Shown in pieces: positions 16,823 to 26,245 of a stretch of DNA of 32,516 nt. Under the pieces are notes generated by a model that was given only the letters and a program-made list of their open reading frames with translations, ran no database searches and was not told where the DNA came from. The DNA is taken from the NCBI GenBank assembly GCA_017625255.1, contig JAGALK010000027.1, positions 1-32,516 of the forward strand, written 5' to 3'. The stretch comes from Lachnospiraceae bacterium (lineage in GTDB: Bacteria; Bacillota; Clostridia; Lachnospirales; Lachnospiraceae). Position 1 is the first letter of the stretch. The number at the start of each line of letters is the position of its first letter. The translations under genes and the position numbers were made by a program.

Positions 16823-17671
16823 TTACACCAACCCATCCCGAAACGCATCTATCATTTCCCCCGTCAGACTAATAGACGCTTCCGAACGCTCTGTCGGCAG
16901 ATTTTCCCTGTCAAACCATTCGGCTGCGGATAACTCATCCTTATCCATGACAATTTCGTTATCTCCATCTACCTCACAGAAAAATCCTACTAATAATGCA
17001 TCACTAAAGGACCAGGGCTGACTCTTATAATAACGGATATTTTTTACTTTCAGTCCTACTTCTTCCATTGTTTCTCTGCGCACTGTAGCTTCTAAGCTTT
17101 CTCCAACCTCTGCATAACCTGCTACTAAGGCATATTTCTTATATTTACTATGATTGCTGGCATATTTAGTCATTAGAATACGATTGCCATCGGTGATACC
17201 GATAATGACACTTGGACAAATCTGCGGATAGCTTATTTTCCCGCAATGCTGACATTTCATTGCCCGTTCCTTTTCTAATGCCTGCATCTTAGTTCCACAG
17301 CGGCCGCAAAACTGATTATCTGTATACCATTTATGAATCTGAAAGCCTGTAATAGCAGCAAAGGCTTTCCAAATCGGTCTGACATTTCGAATGCTATCCT
17401 TAGATAAATATGTCCACTTTCCAAACTCACAGATTTTAGGATTGCGCAGTTCAAAATAATCCTTTTTGTCTATGCGAAAAAGAAATTTTGCTTTTTCATA
17501 TATATTAGGAACAATTTCTGCAATTTCCTTTACTGTAGGATATATAATTTCTTCCTCCTCCATATGGCATAAAAGACTACCATTCTGATAAATCAGCATG
17601 ATATCACTGTCTTTTGCCTCTGTTTTCCGATAAGTCACATCATACTGATGTGGCGCAATGTCCTGTATCAT
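16823..17671 (-). CDS. nudC: NADH/NAD+ pyrophosphatase (Nudix, NudC-type)
   Basis: A 282-residue NudC homologue, which cleaves NADH or NAD+ to NMN(H) and AMP and can remove NAD caps from RNA. Visible are a zinc ribbon (C122, C125, C140, C143 in FCGRCGTKM and MKCQHCGK), a complete Nudix box at about 185-207 (GYAEVGESLEATVRRETMEEVG), and the SQPWSF motif (about 217-222) that marks NudC. Length fits the family. AGGAGG lies four bases before the ATG. It follows the hybrid histidine kinase gene by 16 bases and is presumably its operon partner. A small AAATG/CATTT hairpin with T6 and then the long palindromic element lie downstream. Confidence 0.93.
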   Translation of the reverse strand: MIQDIAPHQYDVTYRKTEAKDSDIMLIYQNGSLLCHMEEEEIIYPTVKEIAEIVPNIYEKAKFLFRIDKKDYFELRNPKICEFGKWTYLSKDSIRNVRPIWKAFAAITGFQIHKWYTDNQFCGRCGTKMQALEKERAMKCQHCGKISYPQICPSVIIGITDGNRILMTKYASNHSKYKKYALVAGYAEVGESLEATVRRETMEEVGLKVKNIRYYKSQPWSFSDALLVGFFCEVDGDNEIVMDKDELSAAEWFDRENLPTERSEASISLTGEMIDAFRDGLV

Positions 17672-17687
17672 AATGCCTCCTGTTTTC

Positions 17688-20177
17688 CTATAATACCTCT
17701 ATATTTGATAAATAACCTGTATCCAGATTCACAATAGCACCCTTTATCTGTTCTATAAATGTCTCCTGCTCGCCGTCGAAATAATATTGCTCTAATTGTT
17801 CCTTGCAGCCATCTAATGCATCAATATCAAATTCTTCCGCTGCGGATTTTATTTCTATGAATATTTTCTGTATCTCTTCTTTGTACTCTTTGGCATTTTT
17901 CCTCTCCTTTTTCGTATCGGAAAATACCCTTAACTGTTCTTGGCATTCATACCAATATTTTAAGAAAATCGGTGTTAATTGGTTCACTACTGTTTCATCC
18001 CCATTTTTTGCAGCATCTTCAAGCACCTTTGCCATACCTGATAGTGGAACAATTCCGATATTTCCGGCTGAGCTTTTCATGCTGTGCACCTTGATACTAT
18101 AATTTTTCATGCCCTCTGCTAAATGAATCTTTTCAAACAGATTTTCCAACTCTTTCGCTTCATATGCCATAGCAGATACAAAAAATCTTACATTTTCAAT
18201 CAGTGCTTCCTTATCATTAAAATGTGCAGACGCATAAGTCCAGTCAAGCCCATCTACAACAGGTAAATCTGACAAATCATACCGTTTACTCTCTTCCTGC
18301 GGATAAATCGTTCTTGTGACATAGTGCAGCATTTTTTTATCCAAAAGATTTTCTATCATATTCTCTAACTGCTGGGCATCAATAGGCTTGGATAGGTAGT
18401 CCTTAAATCCTTCGTTTAAATACCGTTCCTTAGCTCCTAAAATAGCATTGGCAGTAAGTATGATGACCGGAGTATTTGTATTTAGACACGCTTCTGAACT
18501 CTTTATAACCTGAAAAGCTTCTATTCCGTCCATTTCCGGCATCATATGATCCATAAAAATAATATCATATGAATATTTTTTTGCCTTTTCAATACTTTCT
18601 TTTCCACTAGACGCCTGATCAATCTGAATTTTCGTATGCTTTAATAAACTGCAAAATACCCTACGATTCATTTCATTGTCATCCACTACCAGAATTTTAG
18701 CATCGGGCGCTTCGAATGTCTGGTACTCTTCTGTAAACTCTTCCTCTTCTGACTGTATCTGCTTATGAAAATCTCCCACTGGTGTTTTATCTATAATTTC
18801 CTGCTGTAGGACGAATGAAAATACGGAACCTTTTCCATAGACGCTTTCAACTTCTAATTTACTGTTGAGCAAATCTAAAAGCTGCATACTAATGTTCATT
18901 CCAAGCCCTGTACCTTCGATATTACGATTTCTTTTTTCTTCAATTCGCTCAAAGGGAATAAACAGCTTTTGAATATCCTCTTCTTTGATTCCAATTCCCG
19001 TATCTTTTACCGAAAACAAAATGCTTGCAAAATTCTCTTTTTCTGAAGGCATTTGATGCACTTCCAATGTAACCGAACCTTTATGCGTATATTTTACTGC
19101 ATTATTTAAGATATTGACCAATATCTGACGAATACGCACATCGTCTCCTATCATCCTGCCAGGAATGGTTTCATCTATATTTACGATAAATTCTAACTCC
19201 TTGGCTTTTGCCTTAAAAGATATCATATTCGTCACATCATGAATCATTCTAAAAAACACATATTCTGTCGGAAAAATCTGCAGCTTTCCGGCTTCAATTT
19301 TGGTAATATCTAAAATATCATTAATAATACTCAGCAAGGATTTTGCTGCTCCCGAAACATCTTTTGCATATTCCCGTACATCAGGCTCCCTGCTTTCTCT
19401 TAATATCATTTCATTCATTCCAAGCACTGCATTGATAGGCGTTCTGATTTCATGTGACATATTTGCAAGGAAGTTGGTTTTTGCCTGATTGGCAACATCT
19501 GCACGCTTTGTTTCCTTTTCTAATAATTTTACCAATCTTGCATCCTGATTCTCCACAGTCATATATAATCCTATAATCAGCAATACAATACCAAGGCAGG
19601 AAATCAATGATGTAGGAACAAATATCTGATAGACTGCCACAGGCGCTTCACTAAGCATCGCTATCACAACAGCCCTTCGCTTTTTCTTTGGAATATCTTT
19701 ACCATGTTTAATTAGAAGTCTGACAATTAAAGCTATACTCCATGCAACGCACACATATACCCCAAAAACTGCCGGACCGTGAGAATAATTTCCGTTCGGT
19801 GTTTCTATATATTTAATAGGTAAAAAACATAGACTAAATCCTGCTAACACTACAGGAACTATCGCATATTTTATTCTGTAAATACATCCTCCTTTTTCCT
19901 CTTCTATCAGTGCTTCAAGATACTTATATGCGATAAAAAAAAGCATCAGCATCAGCGTCATAAAGAAGAAATGTACCATTTTGTTTAAAATCGGTGAAAT
20001 AGTTTCCACACGATTAACCGTATAAACCGAACATATATCAAACAAAAGCTGTACAACGGCTGTAATCAATAACAACGAAAACCATTTTGTAGATGCGGTT
20101 CTTCTCTCTGAATAAAAATAGAATACCATAATAAATAAAATAATAATAATACATACTATCTGTGCTTTGTACATCAT
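17688..20177 (-). CDS. Hybrid sensor histidine kinase (7TM-like sensor, HisKA, HATPase, receiver, Hpt)
   Basis: An 829-residue phosphorelay protein. About seven hydrophobic N-terminal segments (about 5-207) form the membrane sensor with no large external domain. Then come HisKA with phospho-acceptor His242 (MSHEIRTPINA), HATPase with NILNNAVKYT, DTGIGIKEED and EGTGLGMNI (about 355-428), a receiver (VVDD at about 497-500, phospho-Asp543 in FMDHMMPEMDG, Lys597) and a C-terminal Hpt domain with His698 (KVHSMKSSAGNIG). All residues for a His-Asp-His relay are kept. The final acceptor is not encoded nearby. The signal is unknown. The double ATG start follows GGGGG by 6 bases. Co-transcribed with nudC. 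Confidence 0.93.
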   Translation of the reverse strand: MMYKAQIVCIIIILFIMVFYFYSERRTASTKWFSLLLITAVVQLLFDICSVYTVNRVETISPILNKMVHFFFMTLMLMLFFIAYKYLEALIEEEKGGCIYRIKYAIVPVVLAGFSLCFLPIKYIETPNGNYSHGPAVFGVYVCVAWSIALIVRLLIKHGKDIPKKKRRAVVIAMLSEAPVAVYQIFVPTSLISCLGIVLLIIGLYMTVENQDARLVKLLEKETKRADVANQAKTNFLANMSHEIRTPINAVLGMNEMILRESREPDVREYAKDVSGAAKSLLSIINDILDITKIEAGKLQIFPTEYVFFRMIHDVTNMISFKAKAKELEFIVNIDETIPGRMIGDDVRIRQILVNILNNAVKYTHKGSVTLEVHQMPSEKENFASILFSVKDTGIGIKEEDIQKLFIPFERIEEKRNRNIEGTGLGMNISMQLLDLLNSKLEVESVYGKGSVFSFVLQQEIIDKTPVGDFHKQIQSEEEEFTEEYQTFEAPDAKILVVDDNEMNRRVFCSLLKHTKIQIDQASSGKESIEKAKKYSYDIIFMDHMMPEMDGIEAFQVIKSSEACLNTNTPVIILTANAILGAKERYLNEGFKDYLSKPIDAQQLENMIENLLDKKMLHYVTRTIYPQEESKRYDLSDLPVVDGLDWTYASAHFNDKEALIENVRFFVSAMAYEAKELENLFEKIHLAEGMKNYSIKVHSMKSSAGNIGIVPLSGMAKVLEDAAKNGDETVVNQLTPIFLKYWYECQEQLRVFSDTKKERKNAKEYKEEIQKIFIEIKSAAEEFDIDALDGCKEQLEQYYFDGEQETFIEQIKGAIVNLDTGYLSNIEVL

Positions 20178-20196
20178 ATAATTCCCCCTTTTATTT

Positions 20197-20225
20197 ATTA
20201 TATCAAATGCGCTTCTAAAACGAAA
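20197..20225 (-). promoter_or_regulatory. Extended -10 promoter of the histidine kinase operon
   Basis: On the minus strand TGATATAAT gives an extended -10 with perfect TATAAT (20197-20202). The -35 position (TTTCGT, 20220-20225) is poor, as often seen with extended -10 promoters. Confidence 0.5.
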
Positions 20226-20230
20226 CCTTC

Positions 20231-20272
20231 ATAAAATAAGCTCACAAATAAAGTTCCCTCTATTTGTGAGCT
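20231..20272 (-). terminator. Intrinsic terminator of the aldolase-domain gene
   Basis: A perfect 12-bp stem (20239-20250 with 20261-20272) and 10-base loop, followed on the minus strand by a T-rich TTATTTTAT. It is located just after the stop of the aldolase-domain gene. Confidence 0.8.
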
Positions 20273-20290
20273 ATAGATACTTTTGCTATC

Positions 20291-21268
20291 TTATTCCATA
20301 TCTAACAATTCCTGATAAAATCTGGAATAGTCCTCTCTTTTATCTCCCATAAATTTAATTGCAGAAGAAGGATGAGAATTTAAAACACCTGTTAAAAGAT
20401 ATGGGATATCATACCCCCATACATTTCCCTTTTCTCTTTCTGCCTGAATATATTTCTGAACAAAATCCATAACCGGTACAAGATTGTACTTTGGATTTCT
20501 CAAGAAAGCAAGCAAGGACTCCATAAAACAGTTTCCTGCTCCACGACCCATACCGCTTACAGTTGCATCTAGTAAGCTTGCACCATTACTTAATGCTTCA
20601 ATTGTATTGGCAAATGCTAACTGCTGGTTATTATGGGCATGAATACCAATTCTCTTACCATGCTTTTCTGCAATATTCATATATTTATCCGTTAATCGGC
20701 GAATCTGCTCCGGATAAAATGCTCCAAAGCTGTCTACTAAGTAAATAATGTCTACATCACATTCTGCCAGAAGCTCTAAACCATTGTCTAATTCCTCTTC
20801 ACGAACCTTGGAAATAGCCATGATATTTACAGTTGTTTCATATCCCTTTTCATGGGCATCCTGAATCATTTCAATGGCTGTTGGAATCTGGTGAATGTAG
20901 GTTGCTGTACGAACCAAGTCGATGACACTGTCCTCTTTCTTTAAAATATCATTTTTGTAATCGGTTCTGCCCACATCAGTCATAACTGCAATTTTCAAAT
21001 CAAAGTCATTGTTGCCGACGATAGAACGGATATCCTCTTCTTCACAGAATTTCCACTTGCCAAAGTCCTTTGGATCAAAAATTTCTTTGGAGGCTTTGTA
21101 GCCAAATTCCATGTAATCTACGCCAGCCTTAATATTTGTACGATATAAATCCTTTACGAATTCATCGGTAAAACCAAAATTATTTACTAAACCACCATCA
21201 CGAAGTGTACAATCTACAACTTTGATGTCAGGTCTAAACGCAATCAAATTTCCTTTATTCTTTTCCAT
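20291..21268 (-). CDS. HMGL/DmpG-like aldolase catalytic domain protein
   Basis: A 325-residue TIM-barrel protein of the HMGL-like / 4-hydroxy-2-oxovalerate aldolase superfamily. The metal and catalytic motif DCTLRDGG (19-26) is intact, as is the metal-binding GIHAHNNQ and the GMGRGAGNCFMESLLAFL segment. It lacks the C-terminal communication domain that bacterial DmpG uses to channel acetaldehyde to DmpF, and no dehydrogenase gene is next to it. The true substrate is therefore unknown. The start is the ATG at 21268; an upstream in-frame ATG would place the GGAGG site inside the gene. A clear promoter (21351-21379) and terminator (20231-20272) make it a single-gene unit. Confidence 0.8.
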   Translation of the reverse strand: MEKNKGNLIAFRPDIKVVDCTLRDGGLVNNFGFTDEFVKDLYRTNIKAGVDYMEFGYKASKEIFDPKDFGKWKFCEEEDIRSIVGNNDFDLKIAVMTDVGRTDYKNDILKKEDSVIDLVRTATYIHQIPTAIEMIQDAHEKGYETTVNIMAISKVREEELDNGLELLAECDVDIIYLVDSFGAFYPEQIRRLTDKYMNIAEKHGKRIGIHAHNNQQLAFANTIEALSNGASLLDATVSGMGRGAGNCFMESLLAFLRNPKYNLVPVMDFVQKYIQAEREKGNVWGYDIPYLLTGVLNSHPSSAIKFMGDKREDYSRFYQELLDME

Positions 21269-21350
21269 ATTACCTATTATCCTCCAAATTGTGTATCTGG
21301 TTTTATTTTCCACTTTAAACCGTTACGCTTTAAAGTCTTAAAGTATACAT

Positions 21351-21379
21351 AGAATATCGCGTTTTTTAATAATTGTCAA
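21351..21379 (-). promoter_or_regulatory. Promoter of the aldolase-domain gene
   Basis: On the minus strand perfect TTGACA (21374-21379), a 17-base spacer, then TATTCT (21351-21356). An 8-bp inverted repeat ACTTTAAA/TTTAAAGT (21312-21319 and 21329-21336) lies in the 5' leader and may be an operator. Confidence 0.65.
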
Positions 21380-21406
21380 TATCCTAATACAAACTTTTTT
21401 ATCACT

Positions 21407-21443
21407 AAAGAAAAGTCCTATAAACACTTAGTCTATAGGACTT
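21407..21443 (-). terminator. Intrinsic terminator of gdhA
   Basis: A 10-bp stem (21413-21422 with 21434-21443) is followed on the minus strand by TTTTCTTT, 35 bases after the gdhA stop codon. Confidence 0.8.
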
Positions 21444-21478
21444 ATTGATATTATACACAATTTTAACAATCTGTCAAA

Positions 21479-22828
<1,350 letters not shown>

Positions 22829-22898
22829 TTATTCTTATTTATTGTTGGTGTAAAACTCCAGCTTTTGCAAATTTCAAAACCGGAATCTACGATACCCC

Positions 22899-22927
22899 TA
22901 TATTAGTACAAAATGAAAGACTTGGCA
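22899..22927 (-). promoter_or_regulatory. Candidate gdhA promoter
   Basis: On the minus strand TTGCCA and TAATAT are separated by 17 bases, about 85 bases before the gdhA start codon. Palindromic TTGCAA hexamers occur at 22865, 22956 and 22986; the last two are 30 bases apart, upstream of the -35. Confidence 0.4.
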
Positions 22928-23055
22928 ATCTTTTTTTCTTTATTTCTTTAAATCTTTGCAACTTCATCGTATAAAAGTTATTTTTTTGCAAGTTTTGATG
23001 TACCAAATTGCATTTTACTCCTAAACACTTGGATTTTTATCTGTAATCCTGCATT

Positions 23056-23295
23056 TTATAGATATTTAAACATCTCTTTCGCATCTTCTTTTCGAATGGA
23101 TTCTGCCAAAGATAATACCTCAACCTTTACCGTTTTTTGCCCAAATGCAATTTCAATAATGTCTCCAACCTTAACATTTACAGAAGCCTTTGCCACTTTA
23201 TCATTCACCATTACTCTTCCTGCATCACAGGCTTCATTTGCTACAGTACGCCGTTTAATCAAACGAGATACTTTTAAAAATTTATCTAATCTCAT
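23056..23295 (-). CDS. rqcP: RqcP/YabO-type S4 RNA-binding protein (ribosome quality control)
   Basis: A 79-residue protein that is a single S4 domain. MRLDKFLKVSRLIKRRT at the N-terminus followed by AGRVMVNDKVAKAS and VGDIIEIAFGQKTVKVEV closely follows Bacillus YabO, now RqcP. RqcP binds stalled 50S-peptidyl-tRNA complexes and works with RqcH to add alanine tails. It lies downstream of the HU gene, an order also known in other Firmicutes; a terminator between them suggests partial read-through. AGGAG precedes the ATG. Confidence 0.88.
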   Translation of the reverse strand: MRLDKFLKVSRLIKRRTVANEACDAGRVMVNDKVAKASVNVKVGDIIEIAFGQKTVKVEVLSLAESIRKEDAKEMFKYL

Positions 23296-23312
23296 CCGTT
23301 TTCTCCTAATTC

Positions 23313-23341
23313 AAAAAAAATAAGGGCGTTAATAACGCCCT
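23313..23341 (-). terminator. Intrinsic terminator of the HU gene
   Basis: A perfect 8-bp GC-rich stem (23323-23330 with 23334-23341) and 3-base loop, followed on the minus strand by TTATTTTTTTT. It lies between HU and rqcP. Confidence 0.88.
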
Positions 23342-23355
23342 CGTCATTTCATCAA

Positions 23356-23631
23356 TTATGCATTGATCATATCTTTTAATGCTTTTCCTGCTTTGAATCT
23401 TGGTGCTTTAGATGCTGGAATTGTGATTGTTTCCTTTGTACGAGGATTTCTTCCTGTTCTCTCAGCTCTTTCAGAAACTTCGAAAGTTCCAAATCCTACT
23501 AACTGGATTTTCTCACCTTTTTTTAATTCTTCAGCAACTACATCTGTAAAAGCTTTTAATGCTGCTTCAGCGTCTTTCTTAGATAATTCAGTTTTCTCAG
23601 CCATAGCTGCAACTAATTCTGCTTTGTTCAT
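23356..23631 (-). CDS. hup: HU family DNA-binding protein
   Basis: A 91-residue nucleoid protein with typical HU features: MNKAELVAAMAEKTELSKKDAEAAL dimer helices (first 20 residues shown in part by MNKAELVAAM), GFGTFEV, and the DNA-binding arm RTGRNPRTKETITIPASKAP with its Pro at the tip. It bends and compacts DNA. A strong promoter (23704-23732) and a strong terminator fit high expression. AGGAGG lies 8 bases before the ATG. Confidence 0.97.
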   Translation of the reverse strand: MNKAELVAAMAEKTELSKKDAEAALKAFTDVVAEELKKGEKIQLVGFGTFEVSERAERTGRNPRTKETITIPASKAPRFKAGKALKDMINA

Positions 23632-23703
23632 TTTAAAAATTCCTCCTGTGGATTTTATATACTTGAGGTTTTGCTTCCTACTCTAAGAATACCTACAAAT
23701 CTA

Positions 23704-23732
23704 TTTATACTTGTTTTACCTATGTTTGTCAA
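23704..23732 (-). promoter_or_regulatory. Strong promoter of the HU gene
   Basis: On the minus strand perfect TTGACA (23727-23732), a 17-base spacer and TATAAA (23704-23709). Confidence 0.8.
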
Positions 23733-23780
23733 GGAAAATCATGGATTTTGGCAATATTGTGCACAAAATATTCCATTTCC

Positions 23781-25100
23781 TTAACCGTCGTGCAAATCGT
23801 CGTAGTTATTCGTTGTTCCTGAATTATTAGTATTGATAGAATTTAACAGATTATACAGTGTCGTCAGATAGTCTGTGGAGCTCTCATCCGTCGAATTATT
23901 CTCACTAGAGCCATCATTATTTGTTCCGGTATTCTCGTTATTTTCATTTTCTGCTTCATTTGTATTTGTATCCGTAGAACCATCGTCCTCCTGCTTCGTT
24001 TCTGTATCGTCTGTTTTTGTATCCTCGGTTTCCTCTTCTATAACATCACCGGCTGCAGAGGTCAGTGCAATTTCAATCTCTGCTTCTTTAGAATTGACCA
24101 CTAATTTTTCAGAAATTGTATCATATCCCTCTGCGCTTACCGCAATCTTGTGCACCCCATACTGTACCTCTACCGGTTTAGAATAGTCCACATCCTTGCC
24201 GTCTATCTGTAAAATTGCACCTTCTACACCAACCTTAAAGGTAATTTTGCAGATTTTAGGGCCTTCGCCTTTTAGTCCGTCCAAATCCAGTCTTGTAGTC
24301 TTATTCCTTTCAATGGTCACTTCCCTGCTTCCGCCATATCCGTTATTGGCAACTGTAACCAAATGAGTTCCTTCCGGTACTTCTACCTGCATATTAGCCG
24401 TTACTTCCTGAAAAATCTTTTCACCAATACAGATAAAGCTGCCTTCAAAAAGCTTTGTATTTGCCAGCGCAAGATACCCATGTCCTTTGGTAATTGCCAC
24501 AGATATAATCTCTTTATCTATACCCACTACACGAATTTCATCCTTTTTGCCAAGACTCCGAAGATTTACTTTTTTATCTCCGGAAAATACCTCTAACCCT
24601 TCAGCATACTGATATTTCGTCTTTCCTATGACAAAAGCTTTTATATTTTCATCCACGGAATAATTTGAAATTTCATCCTGTACCCAGACTTTTTCCGAAA
24701 GCTGTATTTGCTTTAGAGGATATTCATTGCCTGTAGCCTGAATTTCTACCACATCCCCTGGCACAAAAGCTGTCATCGCTTTAGTATTTCCATATTTATC
24801 CAGAAATTTTGTTCCGGTATCATATACATATTCAAATTGTCTGCCGCTTCCTACTTTTTCTACGCAGATTTTTTTCTCTTCCGTATCTATTTGCGCTACA
24901 ACGAAAAGCTCATAGGATACCTCTTCTTCCTCTTCTTCTGTATCCATAATGGCTTCGGTATCGGTTTTTGCAGCCGTTCCTGTTCCTCTTCTTCCCTGTA
25001 CAATCTGACTTTGACTGCTGACTTTACTTTGTCCACAGGCACATATCCCACATAAAACAGCCATAAGCACCAGCAAAGACAACTGCTTTTTTATCTTCAT
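23781..25100 (-). CDS. Lipoprotein with PEGA domains and acidic low-complexity tail
   Basis: A 439-residue predicted lipoprotein. The signal peptide ends in ICAC, with Cys22 the likely lipidated residue. The first half (about 65-220) is a poorly defined beta-rich region. Two PEGA-type repeats follow (about 235-275 with VPEGTHLVTVANNGYGG, and about 285-345 with VEVQYGVHKIAVSAEGYDT). PEGA domains are small surface beta-sandwiches. The tail (about 350-420) is almost only Glu, Asp, Asn, Thr and Ser. It sits 52 bases after the CotS-like gene. The start at 25100 has AAGGAG 8 bases upstream. A cell-surface or wall-associated role is likely; exact function unknown. Confidence 0.8.
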   Translation of the reverse strand: MKIKKQLSLLVLMAVLCGICACGQSKVSSQSQIVQGRRGTGTAAKTDTEAIMDTEEEEEEVSYELFVVAQIDTEEKKICVEKVGSGRQFEYVYDTGTKFLDKYGNTKAMTAFVPGDVVEIQATGNEYPLKQIQLSEKVWVQDEISNYSVDENIKAFVIGKTKYQYAEGLEVFSGDKKVNLRSLGKKDEIRVVGIDKEIISVAITKGHGYLALANTKLFEGSFICIGEKIFQEVTANMQVEVPEGTHLVTVANNGYGGSREVTIERNKTTRLDLDGLKGEGPKICKITFKVGVEGAILQIDGKDVDYSKPVEVQYGVHKIAVSAEGYDTISEKLVVNSKEAEIEIALTSAAGDVIEEETEDTKTDDTETKQEDDGSTDTNTNEAENENNENTGTNNDGSSENNSTDESSTDYLTTLYNLLNSINTNNSGTTNNYDDLHDG

Positions 25101-25152
25101 CTGTATTTCTCCTTTTGTGTTTATCAACCTGTCACAGTAGCATTATAGCACA

Positions 25153-26157
25153 CTACTTTTGACTTGTGAAATGAAATAACATCCGCAAAAACTGCTTTCG
25201 TTGTTCTTCCTGCGCCATAATCTTTTGCAGTTTTTCGATATCTCTGCCGGAAATCCAGGATTTTCTGGAATTATAATAGTGATTTGCGATTTTCCAGTAT
25301 TTATGCGGATATGCCAACCGTAAATACAGCTGCTCTAATTCTTCCGGCAAAAGCTTTCGAACTCCATCATAAGCCATAATCATTTCCATGCCAAGCCCTG
25401 TATTCCAATTATGCTTTTCCAATATTTTCCTCATAAAATTGGCTAAATCCTGCACCTGTACATCATAAGACATCTGCTCAAAATTTTGCAATGCCCATTC
25501 TCCTTGAAAAAGCACAATATTATGTTGATTGTAGTCTCCATGACATAATCCCCACATCTGACTATTTACTTCCTCTTTCATGCCTGCCATTTGCTGTTCT
25601 AACTGTGTAGTGACTTCCAGCGCCTGTTTCTGATAGCTGGTATACACCTGCATAAACAAAATTTCAAAATCATTCTTTCTGTGCTTATTACGAATATAAT
25701 TTTTCACCTTATTCAATTCCCGATTATGCCGCTGATACTCATGAATAAGTCCATCCTGACTTGTTTTTATAAATTCCGGTATTCCCTGTTCATAGCATTT
25801 TGTAAGATTATGTAATCCTGCTAACTTTTTTACTGCGGCAAGAATATCATCCCGATTTTTTACATCGCACTCTTTTCCCGGAAAATAGGTTTTCATACAA
25901 TAAAAAATTTCATTGATTTCATCCCTTGCCAGAATATTTTCTTCATCAAGTGGATACATGACCTCTGCCAAAAAACCTTGTTTGTACAAAAAATTCAGTA
26001 TTCCATACAAAAATTCTGCCCGTTCCTTAGAACCACGAAATGACTTTAACAAAAATGTCCCCTTATTGGTGTCACAAATCAGGGCTCCGCGTCCTTTTGC
26101 TGTATTTCTAATCTCCAAATCATATTGTTCTAAAATTTCTTCTTCACGATTATACAC
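25153..26157 (-). CDS. CotS-family spore coat protein / kinase-like phosphotransferase
   Basis: A 334-residue protein with a choline-kinase-like fold (CotS/YutH group). The phosphotransferase loop HGDYNQHNI (206-214) is kept. The following position reads NFEQMSYDVQVQDLANFMRK (about 225-244), where Asn stands at the place of the usual DFG-type Asp; this is also common in CotS homologues. Such proteins are found in the spore coat of Bacilli and Clostridia and may phosphorylate a small molecule or polymer. The start is GTG at 26157, behind GGAGGGG. It follows cca by 88 bases and is followed by the PEGA lipoprotein gene. Confidence 0.78.
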   Translation of the reverse strand: MYNREEEILEQYDLEIRNTAKGRGALICDTNKGTFLLKSFRGSKERAEFLYGILNFLYKQGFLAEVMYPLDEENILARDEINEIFYCMKTYFPGKECDVKNRDDILAAVKKLAGLHNLTKCYEQGIPEFIKTSQDGLIHEYQRHNRELNKVKNYIRNKHRKNDFEILFMQVYTSYQKQALEVTTQLEQQMAGMKEEVNSQMWGLCHGDYNQHNIVLFQGEWALQNFEQMSYDVQVQDLANFMRKILEKHNWNTGLGMEMIMAYDGVRKLLPEELEQLYLRLAYPHKYWKIANHYYNSRKSWISGRDIEKLQKIMAQEEQRKQFLRMLFHFTSQK

Positions 26158-26245
26158 AAAAACCCCTCCATACGCATCTATTCACACAATTTACAATCTC
26201 GTACATTCTGTGTCTATTCAACATATGAAAGGGGTATTTAAATTA

